The notes: a model not told the origin generated them from the letters alone. Counted from the first letter of the stretch, positions 33,610-41,575 are shown. The stretch: DNA of 46,309 bases from Mangrovactinospora gilvigrisea (GCF_001879105.1 NZ_MLCF01000102.1:1-46309); one strand, 5' to 3'. Translations and numbers: made by a program.

Positions 33610-33799
33610 GCCCCCAGCCTGGGCCGCGTCCGCGCCGGGGACCAGCGAGTTCTGCTACCGGGTATCGGTCAGCGGTCCTCAACGGTCGCCGGATCCGGGA
33701 CGCACGCCCGGCTTTCCAGGAACTGGGTGCACGGGCCTGTTGGTTGAGTTGACGTGAGCGGATCATGGGGGCCGTTGTCTATCCTCGGAAGGGGCCGCG

Positions 33800-35074
33800 A
33801 TGCCGACGACTGCTCCCCGTGCAAGAACCCCGCTCACCCCCGAGCAGCGCGCCTCGTTCACGGCCGCGCTGCTGGGCTGGACGATGGACGCGTTCGACTA
33901 CTTCATCGTCGTGCTGGTCTACGCCGACATCTCCAAGGACTTCGGCGTCTCCCTCACCGACATGACGTTCCTGACCACCGTCACCCTGGCGATGCGCCCG
34001 GTGGGGGCGTTCCTCTTCGGGATGTGGGCCGACCGCGCCGGCCGGCGCATCCCGCTGCTGGTGGACGTCGCCTTCTACTCCGTCGTCGGCTTCCTCTGCG
34101 CCTTCGCCCCCAACTACTCGGTGCTGCTGGTGCTGCGGCTGCTCTACGGCATCGGCATGGGCGGCGAGTGGGGCCTCGGCGCCGCGCTGGCCATGGAGAA
34201 GGTGCCGACCGAGCGCCGCGGCTTCTTCTCCGGCGTGCTGCAGCAGGGCTACGCCCTCGGCTACCTGCTGGCCGCCGCCGTCTATCTGCTGATCACCAAT
34301 CTCACCGACTGGGGCTGGCGCGGGCTCTTCGCGTTCAGCCTGCTGCCCGCGCTCGTCACGCTGCTGATCCGGATGCGGGTGAAGGAGTCGGAGGTCTGGG
34401 AGCGGACCCAGGCCCGGCTGCGCGACCGCAACCGCAGCCCGCTGGCCGTGCTGAAGCGGAAGGACGTGCTGCGCCGGCTCGTCTACCTGGTGATCCTGAT
34501 GACCGCGTTCAACTGGATGAGCCACGGCACCCAGGACATCTACCCCACCTTCCTCAAGGAGGGGCTGAAGTTCTCGCCGAACACCGCGCTGGTGATCGCG
34601 ATCATCTACAACTGCGGCGCGATCTGCGGCGGTTCGCTCTTCGGGCCGCTCTCGCAGCGCTTCGGCCGGCGCATCGTGATCGTGGTGGCCTGCGTCATCG
34701 GGCTGCCGCTGATCCCGATCTTCGCGCTCTCCACCTCGCTGGGCATGGTGTGCCTGGGGTCGTTCCTGATGCAGCTGGTGGTGCAGGGGGCGTGGGGCGT
34801 CATCCCGGCGCACCTGACGGAGCTCAGCCCGCCGGAGATCCGCGGGCTCTTCCCGGGCGTCACCTACCAGCTGGGCAATCTGATCGCGGCGTTCAACCTG
34901 CCGATCCAGCAGTCGCTCGCCAAGTCCCATTCGTACGCCTTCGCGTTGACCGTCACGATGATCCCGGTCTTTGTCGCGGTGGGCGTGCTGACCTGGTTCG
35001 GCAAGGAGGCGCGGCACGTCGACTTCGCCGCGGAGGCGGCCGCGGCGGGCAGCGAGCGGCAGACCGTTCCTTAA
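33800..35074 (+). CDS. MFS transporter, acid/H+ symporter-like
   Basis: A 424-residue, twelve-helix transporter. The first cytoplasmic loop GMWADRAGRRIPL, the early GWTMDAFDYFIVVLVYADI and the helix-4/5 region LLYGIGMGGEWGLGAALAMEKVPTERRGFFSG match the metabolite:H+ symporter subfamily that includes carboxylate and sialate carriers (JEN1/NanT-like). ATG 33800 follows GGAAGGGG. A strong hairpin terminator follows the stop. Substrate: probably a small organic acid, by family only. Confidence 0.93.
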   Translation: MPTTAPRARTPLTPEQRASFTAALLGWTMDAFDYFIVVLVYADISKDFGVSLTDMTFLTTVTLAMRPVGAFLFGMWADRAGRRIPLLVDVAFYSVVGFLCAFAPNYSVLLVLRLLYGIGMGGEWGLGAALAMEKVPTERRGFFSGVLQQGYALGYLLAAAVYLLITNLTDWGWRGLFAFSLLPALVTLLIRMRVKESEVWERTQARLRDRNRSPLAVLKRKDVLRRLVYLVILMTAFNWMSHGTQDIYPTFLKEGLKFSPNTALVIAIIYNCGAICGGSLFGPLSQRFGRRIVIVVACVIGLPLIPIFALSTSLGMVCLGSFLMQLVVQGAWGVIPAHLTELSPPEIRGLFPGVTYQLGNLIAAFNLPIQQSLAKSHSYAFALTVTMIPVFVAVGVLTWFGKEARHVDFAAEAAAAGSERQTVP

Positions 35075-35104
35075 GAGATCCCGATGGTCGCCCGGAGTTG
35101 ACCG

Positions 35105-35151
35105 AAGGGCCCGCCAAGTCGATGTTTGGAAACTCGACTTGACGGGCCCTT
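35105..35151 (+). terminator. Strong terminator after the MFS gene
   Basis: AAGGGCCCG and CAAGTCGA pair with CGGGCCCTT and TCGACTTG: a 17-bp stem with one C/A mismatch and an 11-nt loop, ending in TT. It isolates the MFS gene from the peptidase gene. Confidence 0.85.
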
Positions 35152-35159
35152 GACACTTC

Positions 35160-35188
35160 TTGGTGCAGATTTTGCCGTCCGTTATACA
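35160..35188 (+). promoter_or_regulatory. Candidate promoter 1 of the S53 peptidase gene
   Basis: TTGGTG (35160-35165), 17 nt, then TATACA (35183-35188). It lies within an AT-rich stretch (35150-35260) unusual for the window, about 130 nt before the start codon. Confidence 0.5.
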
Positions 35189-35207
35189 ACCCGCTCGCCA
35201 GGTGGTC

Positions 35208-35237
35208 TTGTTGGGGACGCGTCAGCACAAATAATCT
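35208..35237 (+). promoter_or_regulatory. Candidate promoter 2 of the S53 peptidase gene
   Basis: TTGTTG (35208-35213), 18 nt, then TAATCT (35232-35237). It would give a leader of about 78 nt. Either or both candidates could serve the peptidase. Confidence 0.45.
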
Positions 35238-35321
35238 CATCATCCAATCGCGATCTCGCACAGGGTTCCCAGAGGTCGCGTGTGCTCGACCCTCGAACGA
35301 TCCGACATCAGGAGGCGTACG

Positions 35322-36602
35322 TTGCGCACACGACATGGAGCGCCCCGCACACGACGTGGAGCATCCTTCGTCGCGATAGGCGGCGCGGCGGCTCTCGCCG
35401 TCGCCGGCTTCGCCGTCAACGCCATGCCTGCCGGCGCGAGCACGGCCCACCCGGCCGCACAGCCCGCCGCGCAGACCACCACCGTCAAGGGCGACGGAGC
35501 CGTCCGGAACTGCGCCACCCCCCTGGTCAAGGGGGAGATGGCGTGCAACGCCTGGCACGTGGTCAACCCCTCGCAGCCGCACGGCGCCAAGAAGGGCGCC
35601 AAGCCCGCCGCGACGCCGTCCGGCTTCGGGCCGTCCGACCTCCGCAGCGCCTACAACCTGCCGGCCAACGGCGGCGCGGGCCAGACGATCGCCATCGTCG
35701 ACGCCTACGACGACCCCAACGCCGAGGCCGACATGGCCACCTACCGCAAGCAGTACGGACTGCCGGCGTGCACCACGGCCAGCGGCTGCTTCAAGAAGGT
35801 CTCCCAGACCGGGACCACCAAGTACCCGAAGGCGGACTCCGGCTGGGCCGGCGAGATCTCCCTCGACCTCGACATGGTCTCGGCGGTCGCCCCCAACGCC
35901 AAGGTCATCCTGGTGGAGGCCACCACCGCCAGCATGGGCAACCTGGGCACCTCGGTGAACGAGGCGGTCAAGCTGGGCGCGAAGTACGTCTCCAACTCCT
36001 ACGGCGGCGGGGAGTCCTCCTCGGACACCTCCTACGACACCAAGTACTTCAAGCACTCGGGCGTCGCCATCACCGCCAGCTCCGGCGACAGCGGCTACGG
36101 CGTGGAGTACCCGGCGGCATCGCAGTACGTCACCGCGGTCGGCGGCACCTCGCTGAAGAAGGACAGCAGCACCCGCGGCTGGACCGAGTCGACCTGGTCC
36201 ACCAGCTCCACCGAGGGCGCGGGCTCCGGCTGCTCCTCCTACGACCCGAAGCCCAGCTGGCAGAAGGACACCGGCTGCAGCAAGCGGACGGTCGCGGACG
36301 TGTCGGCGGTCGCCGACCCGTACACCGGCGTGGCGGTCTACCAGACCTACGGCGGCAGCGGCTGGGCGGTCTACGGCGGGACGAGCGCGTCCTCGCCGAT
36401 CATCGCCAGCGTCTACGCGGACGGCGGCGCGGCGGGCACGAACCCGTCCTCCGACCCGTACGCGCACACCTCGTCGCTGAACGACGTGACGAGCGGGTCC
36501 AACGGGACGTGCTCGCCGGCGTACCTGTGCACGGCCGGCAAGGGCTACGACGGCCCGACCGGTCTCGGCACGCCGAACGGTGTGACGGCCTTCAAGGGGT
36601 AG
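35322..36602 (+). CDS. Secreted S53 (sedolisin-like) peptidase
   Basis: A 426-residue serine-carboxyl peptidase. The TTG at 35322 is selected because AGGAGG lies 6 nt upstream and a Tat/Sec-type signal follows (arginine-rich start, AAALAVAGFAVNAM, cleavage near ASA/PAGA). The catalytic set is visible: Glu178 and Asp182 in GEISLDLDM, oxyanion Asp256 in SSGDSGYG, and nucleophile Ser355 in GGTSASSP. A C-terminal GYDGPTGLGTPNG matches the calcium site. The usual ~180-residue activation domain of sedolisins is replaced by a short ~70-residue region. It likely digests extracellular protein. Confidence 0.93.
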   Translation: MRTRHGAPRTRRGASFVAIGGAAALAVAGFAVNAMPAGASTAHPAAQPAAQTTTVKGDGAVRNCATPLVKGEMACNAWHVVNPSQPHGAKKGAKPAATPSGFGPSDLRSAYNLPANGGAGQTIAIVDAYDDPNAEADMATYRKQYGLPACTTASGCFKKVSQTGTTKYPKADSGWAGEISLDLDMVSAVAPNAKVILVEATTASMGNLGTSVNEAVKLGAKYVSNSYGGGESSSDTSYDTKYFKHSGVAITASSGDSGYGVEYPAASQYVTAVGGTSLKKDSSTRGWTESTWSTSSTEGAGSGCSSYDPKPSWQKDTGCSKRTVADVSAVADPYTGVAVYQTYGGSGWAVYGGTSASSPIIASVYADGGAAGTNPSSDPYAHTSSLNDVTSGSNGTCSPAYLCTAGKGYDGPTGLGTPNGVTAFKG

Positions 36603-36652
36603 CGGTTCGCGGTGGCGTCATGGTTCGCCGTGGCCGCCGCTTCCGCCCCTTC

Positions 36653-36699
36653 GCCCCGGCACCCCACCGGCCCGCTGACGCGGGCACGGGGGCCGGGGC
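36653..36699. repeat. Large intergenic hairpin (REP-like family)
   Basis: GCCCCGG...CCCC pairs with GGGG...CCGGGGC, with an inner CCCGC/GCGGG stem. It shares the GCCCCGGCACCCC core with other sites and sits exactly between the convergent ends of the S53 peptidase and the HD-Pnk gene, probably as a bidirectional terminator. Confidence 0.65.
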
Positions 36700-36703
36700 G
36701 CAC

Positions 36704-37870
36704 TCACGCCGTGGCGACGTGGGTGACCGTGTGGGCCTCGGTGAGGTCCGGCGGCTCCCACTTGGCGGCGAGGCGGTCCAGGACCGCCACCGGGACCGCG
36801 CCCCGATCGCGCGCCGCGTTCCGCGCGACCAGCGCCGCGCGGGGCGCCTCCAGCGCCACCATCTCCACCCGCGCGCCGTAGTCCGCCGCCAGGCCCGTGC
36901 ACTGCCCGCGGATGCGCCGCGTGGTGTTGGTGGCGTTCCAGACGAAGTCCGTCCCGGCGCGCAGCAGCTCGCGGGCGCGGGCGAACGCCGCGGCCGCCAC
37001 CGGGCGCTGATCGTCCGTCGGGGCGACGCCCAGCTCGGCGCGGAGCGCGTCCAGGCTCACCACCGGCACGCCCGGGCGGTTGCGGGCCACCCAGGTGTCC
37101 TTGCCCGATCCGGGCAGCCCCGACATCACGGTCACCGTCAGCCGGGTGTCGTCGTGCGCCGCCCAGGACGGGTCCCGCTCCGGATGGCGGAACCAGGCGA
37201 ACCGGGCGTGGTCGCCGGCGAAGGCGCGCGGGCCGTCCAGGCAGCCCTCGGTGGCGCACCACTCCTCGAAGAGCGCGATGTTCTCCAGCACCGCGTCGAG
37301 GTCGCCGCAGATCCGGCCGGTGATGTCGGCGCGGGCCAGCGTCGCCAGGTCGCGGTTGCCGGCCAGCAGGCTGCACCGGTAGGCGATGGCGCGCAGATCG
37401 GCGGTCGGCCGCTCCAGCGCCCAGAACGGCACCTGGTGGTGGCGGACCAGCGCCGCCACATGCTCCCGCCATGCCGAGGGCGCGCCCAGCCGCCACAGCA
37501 CCCGGCGGGCCGTCAGCTCGCCGCGGGCGGAGTGGCCGTGCGCGGTGAGGCGTCCGGTGACCGGGTCGGCGCGGGTGGTCTCCGGCTTCGCGGCGTCGTG
37601 CAGCAGCACGGTGGCGAAGAGCCGGACCCGCTCCTCGACCGGGCGGGCCCGCCACTCGGGCAGCGCGGCGAGCGCCTCGGCGGCCATCCGGGTGTGCACG
37701 GCGACGTCGCCCTCGGCGTGGTGCTCGGCGTCCTGGGGGACGCCCTCCAGGGTGCGCAGCCAGGGCAGCGCCCGGACGGCGGCGTCCCAGTCGAGCGTCC
37801 AGCCGGGGGCGGCCGGGCAGAGCCGGGCGAAGACGTCGGTCCCGGCGCCGGACGGTTCGTCAGAGCGCAT
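36704..37870 (-). CDS. HD-Pnk-type RNA end-healing enzyme (HD phosphohydrolase plus polynucleotide kinase)
   Basis: A 388-residue two-domain protein. The N-terminal HD domain holds His50/His51, the His91-Asp92 pair in LLHDAAKP, and His144/His145 in VRHHQVPF, positions expected for metal binding. The C-terminal P-loop domain has GLPGSGKDTW (Lys257), an acceptor-base motif SLDALR (272-277), the NATN motif (312-315) and an arginine-bearing lid (ARNAARDRG). The order matches the described HD-Pnk family (Runella slithyformis), whose HD domain removes 2',3'-cyclic or 3' phosphates while the kinase phosphorylates 5'-OH ends. It starts 11 bp inside the RNA-ligase gene, so the two are translationally coupled. 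Function is by homology. Confidence 0.85.
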   Translation of the reverse strand: MRSDEPSGAGTDVFARLCPAAPGWTLDWDAAVRALPWLRTLEGVPQDAEHHAEGDVAVHTRMAAEALAALPEWRARPVEERVRLFATVLLHDAAKPETTRADPVTGRLTAHGHSARGELTARRVLWRLGAPSAWREHVAALVRHHQVPFWALERPTADLRAIAYRCSLLAGNRDLATLARADITGRICGDLDAVLENIALFEEWCATEGCLDGPRAFAGDHARFAWFRHPERDPSWAAHDDTRLTVTVMSGLPGSGKDTWVARNRPGVPVVSLDALRAELGVAPTDDQRPVAAAAFARARELLRAGTDFVWNATNTTRRIRGQCTGLAADYGARVEMVALEAPRAALVARNAARDRGAVPVAVLDRLAAKWEPPDLTEAHTVTHVATA

Positions 37871-38678
37871 GCATGACCCCCGGATCCGCCAGCCGGTTCA
37901 CCACGATCGGACGGTCCAGCCAGTGCGTGCCGGCGTCCAGGATCGAGGTGAGGAACCCGGCCCGCACCCACTTGTAGCGGGCGACGGTCTCCTCGCCCTC
38001 CTCCACCTTGAGGTAGAGGCCCTCCATCTCCTCGGCCGCGTCGGTCTGCGCGGCGGCCGCCGCCGGGTCGACGCCGGCCTCGGCGGCCGCCGCGGCGAGC
38101 GACTCGCGCCAGGCCGCGGTGCGCACCGTGGACGGGCCGACCAGGTCGGTCAGCTCCTTGAGGGAGCCGATCCGGCCCTGGTGCAGCACCGGGACGGGCA
38201 CCACCGGGGCGCCGTCCAGCAGCGCGGCCCGGGCCGGCGTGGACAGGAACCCGCCGGTGGCGCGGTCGTGCACGTCGAAGGCGCAGAACCAGTGCGGGAG
38301 CGCGTCGTAGTAGCAGGTGTGCTTGGCGTACATCCACTCGCCGTAGAGCACGTAGCGGTCGCCGAGGCGCTCGCGGAGCGGGTGCTGGACGGTGGCCGCC
38401 CACTGCTTGAACGGACCGAAGTGCCGCTCGCGCGGGCCGCCGGTCAGGTAGTGGCCGCGGCTCTGCAGCAGCAGGCGGCCGTCCGCGTCGAAGCTGACGG
38501 CGGCGTTGGCGCCGTCCAGCTTCTCCTCGACGACGACGTGGCGGCCGGCGAGGGCGCGGGCGAAGGGGACCTGGTCCAGGTCCTCGTCCCCCGGTTGCAG
38601 GCGGGAGCCTTGCAGGTGCTGGGTGCGCGGATACTTCAACAGGGCCGGTTGCGCGGCCCTCCCCCGTTGCGATGACAT
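37860..38678 (-). CDS. RNA ligase family protein
   Basis: A 272-residue ATP-dependent ligase of the RNA ligase/mRNA-capping nucleotidyltransferase superfamily. Motif I is EEKLDGAN (Lys53, the adenylate acceptor). Motif III-like is YVLYGEWMYAKH, motif IV EEMEGLYLKVEEG and motif V RYKWVRAGF. Thus the adenylation domain is complete; there is no large C-terminal domain, as in short T4Rnl2-like ligases. ATG 38678 is supported by a promoter ending 7 nt upstream. The stop overlaps the HD-Pnk start by 11 bp, so the pair would heal and seal broken RNA. Confidence 0.87.
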   Translation of the reverse strand: MSSQRGRAAQPALLKYPRTQHLQGSRLQPGDEDLDQVPFARALAGRHVVVEEKLDGANAAVSFDADGRLLLQSRGHYLTGGPRERHFGPFKQWAATVQHPLRERLGDRYVLYGEWMYAKHTCYYDALPHWFCAFDVHDRATGGFLSTPARAALLDGAPVVPVPVLHQGRIGSLKELTDLVGPSTVRTAAWRESLAAAAAEAGVDPAAAAAQTDAAEEMEGLYLKVEEGEETVARYKWVRAGFLTSILDAGTHWLDRPIVVNRLADPGVMHAL

Positions 38679-38685
38679 GCTCTCG

Positions 38686-38715
38686 GTTGTACGCGTCCGG
38701 CGGTCGCGGCGGCAA
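38686..38715 (-). promoter_or_regulatory. Leaderless promoter of the RNA-repair cassette
   Basis: On the minus strand: TTGCCG (38710-38715), 18 nt, TACAAC (38686-38691), then 7 nt to ATG 38678. Transcription would start at the ATG, and no ribosome-binding site is present. A perfect 10-bp palindrome CGCAATTGCG (38716-38725) abuts the -35 and could bind a regulator. Confidence 0.55.
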
Positions 38716-38767
38716 CGCAATTGCGGTGCGCGGTGCGCTGTCGCCGCCCCCGCCCGCCGCCCCCGCC

Positions 38768-38811
38768 CCGGCACCCCACCCGGACCGCTTCGCGGTCCGC
38801 GGTGGGGCCGG
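38768..38811. repeat. Intergenic double-stem hairpin (REP-like family)
   Basis: CCCCACC/GGTGGGG outer stem and GGACCGC/GCGGTCC inner stem around a TTC loop, flanked by CCGG arms. It is the best-formed member of the GCCCCGGCACCCC family and lies just after the MreB-like gene, so it should terminate that gene before the RNA-repair cassette. Confidence 0.75.
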
Positions 38812-38823
38812 CTCCCGCTGCCG

Positions 38824-39849
38824 TCAGGCCGCGATGCCCAGCGCGCGGACCCTGCCGTCGACGAGGGCGCCGAGGCCGCGGATGGCGCAGAGCCCCGGGT
38901 CCTCGGCGACGGCCACCGGCATCCCGGTGGCGGACCGCAGCATGGCGTCCAGCCCGGAGAGGCGGGCGGTGTTGCCGGTGAGCACCAGGCCCCGCTCGGC
39001 GAGGTCGGCGACCAGGTCGGGCGGGCAGTCGCGGAGCACCTCGCCGAGCGCGTCCAGCACCGGCAGCATCGGCGTGCCGATGGCCTGCTTGATGCCGGCC
39101 GTGTCGACCTCGACGGTGAGCGCCAGCCCGCTGCGGGCGTCGCGGCCCATCACCCGGGTGGTGGCCTGCTCGGTGCCGGTGCTCGCCGTGGTCAGCGCCA
39201 TGTGCAGCGGCTGGACGGCCTGGCTCGGCAGCATCAGGGCGTGACGCTGCCTCAGGTGCGAGACGATCGCGTGGTCGATGGCGTCCCCGCCGATCGGCAC
39301 GGTCGCCGCGGAGACGATGCTGCCCAGCGAGAGGACGGCGATCTGGGTGGTGGTGGCGTCGCAGACGGCGACCATGGTGGCGTTCGGCCCCTGCGCCGGC
39401 AGCCCGCAGCCGAGCGCCGCGGCGATCACCGTGTTCACCGGGGTGACCCGGTGCGCGCCGATCCCCGAGAGGGTCTCGGCCGCGGCGCGGGCGGCGATCG
39501 GGCTGCTGTCGTGCGGCAGGCTGACCGCGGCGCGCAGCAGCGGCTGGCGGCGGCGCACCTGGCGGAGCCGTCCGCCCAGCAGCTGACGGAGCATCCGCTG
39601 GGCCATCTCCACGTCCACCACGGTGGCGCCGGAGATCGGCCGGCAGGTGCGGATGTGGGGAGGGGTGCGGCCGGTCATCTGCTCGGCCCGGGTGCCGACG
39701 GCCACCAGCGCCCCGGTGCGGACGTCGATGGCGGTGACGCTGGGCTCGTCCAGGACCAGGCCCTGGCCGCGGAGCCAGACGCGGGTGCGGGAGGGGCTGA
39801 GTTCAACGGCGATGGTGCAGCGGCGGAGCTCTTCGAGGGTGGCGGACAC
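38824..39849 (-). CDS. MreB/Mbl-like actin-fold protein with degenerate nucleotide motifs
   Basis: A 341-residue protein of the MreB/Mbl type by overall pattern: VLDEPSVTAID, RPISGATVVDVEMAQRMLRQLL, PIGGDAIDHAIVSHLRQRHAL and LAERGLVLTGNTARLSGLDAML. GTG 39849 follows GGAGGG. Compared with MreB, the phosphate-1 loop (DLGTANT) is AVELSPSRT, the phosphate-2 loop (DIGGGTT) is VCDATTTQ, and the adenosine motif (TGGGA) is TGNTA, so all three glycine-rich ATP-binding elements are altered. It is probably a non-polymerising or regulatory actin-like protein, comparable to the extra MreB-like proteins known in streptomycetes. Confidence 0.82.
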   Translation of the reverse strand: MSATLEELRRCTIAVELSPSRTRVWLRGQGLVLDEPSVTAIDVRTGALVAVGTRAEQMTGRTPPHIRTCRPISGATVVDVEMAQRMLRQLLGGRLRQVRRRQPLLRAAVSLPHDSSPIAARAAAETLSGIGAHRVTPVNTVIAAALGCGLPAQGPNATMVAVCDATTTQIAVLSLGSIVSAATVPIGGDAIDHAIVSHLRQRHALMLPSQAVQPLHMALTTASTGTEQATTRVMGRDARSGLALTVEVDTAGIKQAIGTPMLPVLDALGEVLRDCPPDLVADLAERGLVLTGNTARLSGLDAMLRSATGMPVAVAEDPGLCAIRGLGALVDGRVRALGIAA

Positions 39850-39994
39850 GTGTTCCCTCCGGTTGTGGCGGTACCTGCAGCACCGGCGCCTTTTCGGCAC
39901 GGTGCGCCACGTGACACGCTGCGGGACCGTGCGGGCCCGCGCATCCGGAGAGGGGCCGTCAGGGGGACGGCGTGCGGCGGGAGGTGACGTGCAG

Positions 39995-40483
39995 TCAGCC
40001 CGCGGAGGGGGTGCGGCCGGCGTCCGCCGGGTCGGGCTCCTGGTCGCCCGGGGCCGGGCCCGAGGCGTTGTAGCGGCGCAGGTAGCCGGCGAGCCGGTCG
40101 AGGTCCTCGTCGTCCCAGTCGGTGAAGCGGCGGACGAAGATCTCCTTGCGGCGCCGGTAGGCGTCGGCGAGCATCCGGGCGCCGTCCTCGGTGGGCAGCA
40201 GGATCTGGCCGCGGTGGTCGCCCGGGTCGATGCGCCGCTCGACGAGGCCGAGCCGCTCCAGGTTGCCGACCTGCCGGCTCACCGTCGACTTGTCCAGCAG
40301 GAAGTGCGCCGCCAGGTCGGAGCCGCGGGCGCCGCCGCGCTCGCTGATCATGTCGAGGATGCTGTAGGCGACCAGCGAGAGCCCGGGGTGCATCTGGGCG
40401 GCGACCGTGCGGGCCCGGCGGGCGAAGGCGGTCAGCTCGCGCTGGATGTCCTCGATCGCGTCGTCACGGTTCTGTTCCGTCAT
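39995..40483 (-). CDS. MarR-family regulator
   Basis: A 162-residue winged-helix regulator. DNA-binding residues lie in SDLAAHFLLDKSTVSRQVGNLERLGLVERRIDPGDHRGQILLPTEDG, with the helical dimerisation segments on either side. The C-terminus is a Pro/Asp-rich tail. A perfect 15-bp palindrome GTTGC-N5-GCAAC covers its presumed promoter in the 30-bp gap to the upstream ArsR-like gene, and AACAAT ends 6 nt before the ATG at 40483, suggesting a leaderless autoregulated gene. Confidence 0.9.
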   Translation of the reverse strand: MTEQNRDDAIEDIQRELTAFARRARTVAAQMHPGLSLVAYSILDMISERGGARGSDLAAHFLLDKSTVSRQVGNLERLGLVERRIDPGDHRGQILLPTEDGARMLADAYRRRKEIFVRRFTDWDDEDLDRLAGYLRRYNASGPAPGDQEPDPADAGRTPSAG

Positions 40484-40492
40484 ACGGACATT

Positions 40493-40507
40493 GTTGCATG
40501 GCGCAAC
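40493..40507. promoter_or_regulatory. MarR-type operator GTTGC-N5-GCAAC
   Basis: A perfect palindrome with 5-bp arms. The TTGC...GCAA half-sites are those of MarR/OhrR operators. It overlaps the -10 of the MarR gene downstream, consistent with negative autoregulation. Confidence 0.65.
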
Positions 40508-40513
40508 GTCATT

Positions 40514-41575
40514 TCAGCGGATCCCGGCGGACAGCAGCTCGCGTCCCAGCCGGGTCAGCGTGTGCAGCACCGCCGGGCCCTGCCGCACGCTCGCCACCAG
40601 ACCGGCGTCCCGCAGTACCGACGCGTGCTTGCTCGCCGTCCCCGGGGAGGCGGCGAGGCGCTGCGCCAGCTCGGAGGTGGAGCACGGCGTCTCGGCGAGC
40701 GCCGCCAGGGCCGTCGCCCGCGTCGGACCCATCAGCGCGGCGAGGCCGCCGAGTTCGGCGGGCCGGGCCGCCGGCGTCGGGGCGTCCTCGCCCTGGGCCG
40801 GATAGACCAGCACCGGCGGCAGTTCGGGGTCGATCAGGCTCACCGGGTGCACGGTGCAGAAGAAGGAGGGGATGAGCAGCAGGCCGCGGCCCTCCAGGAA
40901 GAGGTCGCGGTCGACCGGGTACGCGGTCTCCAGCACCGGCGCCCGCCAGCGGATCGGGTGCGGCAGCCGGGCCAGCAGCCGCTGCACCCCGCCGTGCGCC
41001 AGATCGCGGCCGCGCAGGGCGCGGTCGCGGCGCACCGCGGCGTCCATGGCGCGGGCGTGCGGGGAGATCAGCTCGTGCTGGTAGACCGTCAGCGCGGTCT
41101 CCAGCGCGCTGCGGGCCTCCCGGTCGCCGTCCGCGAGGTGCAGCGCGAAGCGGTCGGCGCGGCGCGCCCCGGTGAAGACCTCCGCCAGGTCGGCGCGGAG
41201 CCGGGCGGCGGGCAGCGCGCGGACGGACTCCAGGCCGGCGCCGAACCGGCCGCCGTCCGCGGGGGTGAGGAAGTCCGGGAAGCTGCCGCGCGGCGGCACC
41301 AGCCCGGCCAGCAGCCGCACCGCGCCGCGCAGTTCGGGGTGCGGCGGGCGGCGGACGGCGCCGTGCCGGGCGCGGTGCGGGGCGTGCGGGCGGTGCGCGG
41401 CGAGGCGGCGCCGGCTGCGCTCCGCCCAGGCGCGGTGGTGCGGGGGCAGGGCGCCGGGGACGCGGGCGGACTGCAGCTGCGCGAGGCTCAGCACGAGCTC
41501 CCACAGGGCGTCGGGGTCCGCCGCGAGGCGGACGCGGGCCAGGTCGTCGGCGGTGAAGTGGATGCGCAGCGGCAT
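40514..41575 (-). CDS. ArsR-like winged-helix regulator (DUF5937-type)
   Basis: A 353-residue protein. The C-terminal ~75 residues are an ArsR-type HTH: ALAALAETPCSTSELAQRLAASPGTASKHASVLRDAGLVASVRQGPAVLHTLTRLG. The long N-terminal domain (MPLRIHFTADDLARVRLAADPDALWELVLSLAQLQ) matches the Streptomyces DUF5937-containing regulators. ATG 41575 is used because that motif begins there; a longer frame exists. It is followed after 30 bp by the MarR gene. Targets and effector are unknown. Confidence 0.87.
   Translation of the reverse strand: MPLRIHFTADDLARVRLAADPDALWELVLSLAQLQSARVPGALPPHHRAWAERSRRRLAAHRPHAPHRARHGAVRRPPHPELRGAVRLLAGLVPPRGSFPDFLTPADGGRFGAGLESVRALPAARLRADLAEVFTGARRADRFALHLADGDREARSALETALTVYQHELISPHARAMDAAVRRDRALRGRDLAHGGVQRLLARLPHPIRWRAPVLETAYPVDRDLFLEGRGLLLIPSFFCTVHPVSLIDPELPPVLVYPAQGEDAPTPAARPAELGGLAALMGPTRATALAALAETPCSTSELAQRLAASPGTASKHASVLRDAGLVASVRQGPAVLHTLTRLGRELLSAGIR

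Noticed and set aside
33719-33742. GGAAC...GTTG resembling a SigR/SigE promoter before the MFS gene
   Set aside because: The spacing is about 15 nt, too short for the known consensus.
35150-35155. Consensus TTGACA before the S53 gene
   Set aside because: It is part of the terminator 3' arm and no -10 is found at 16-19 nt; the two downstream pairs fit better.
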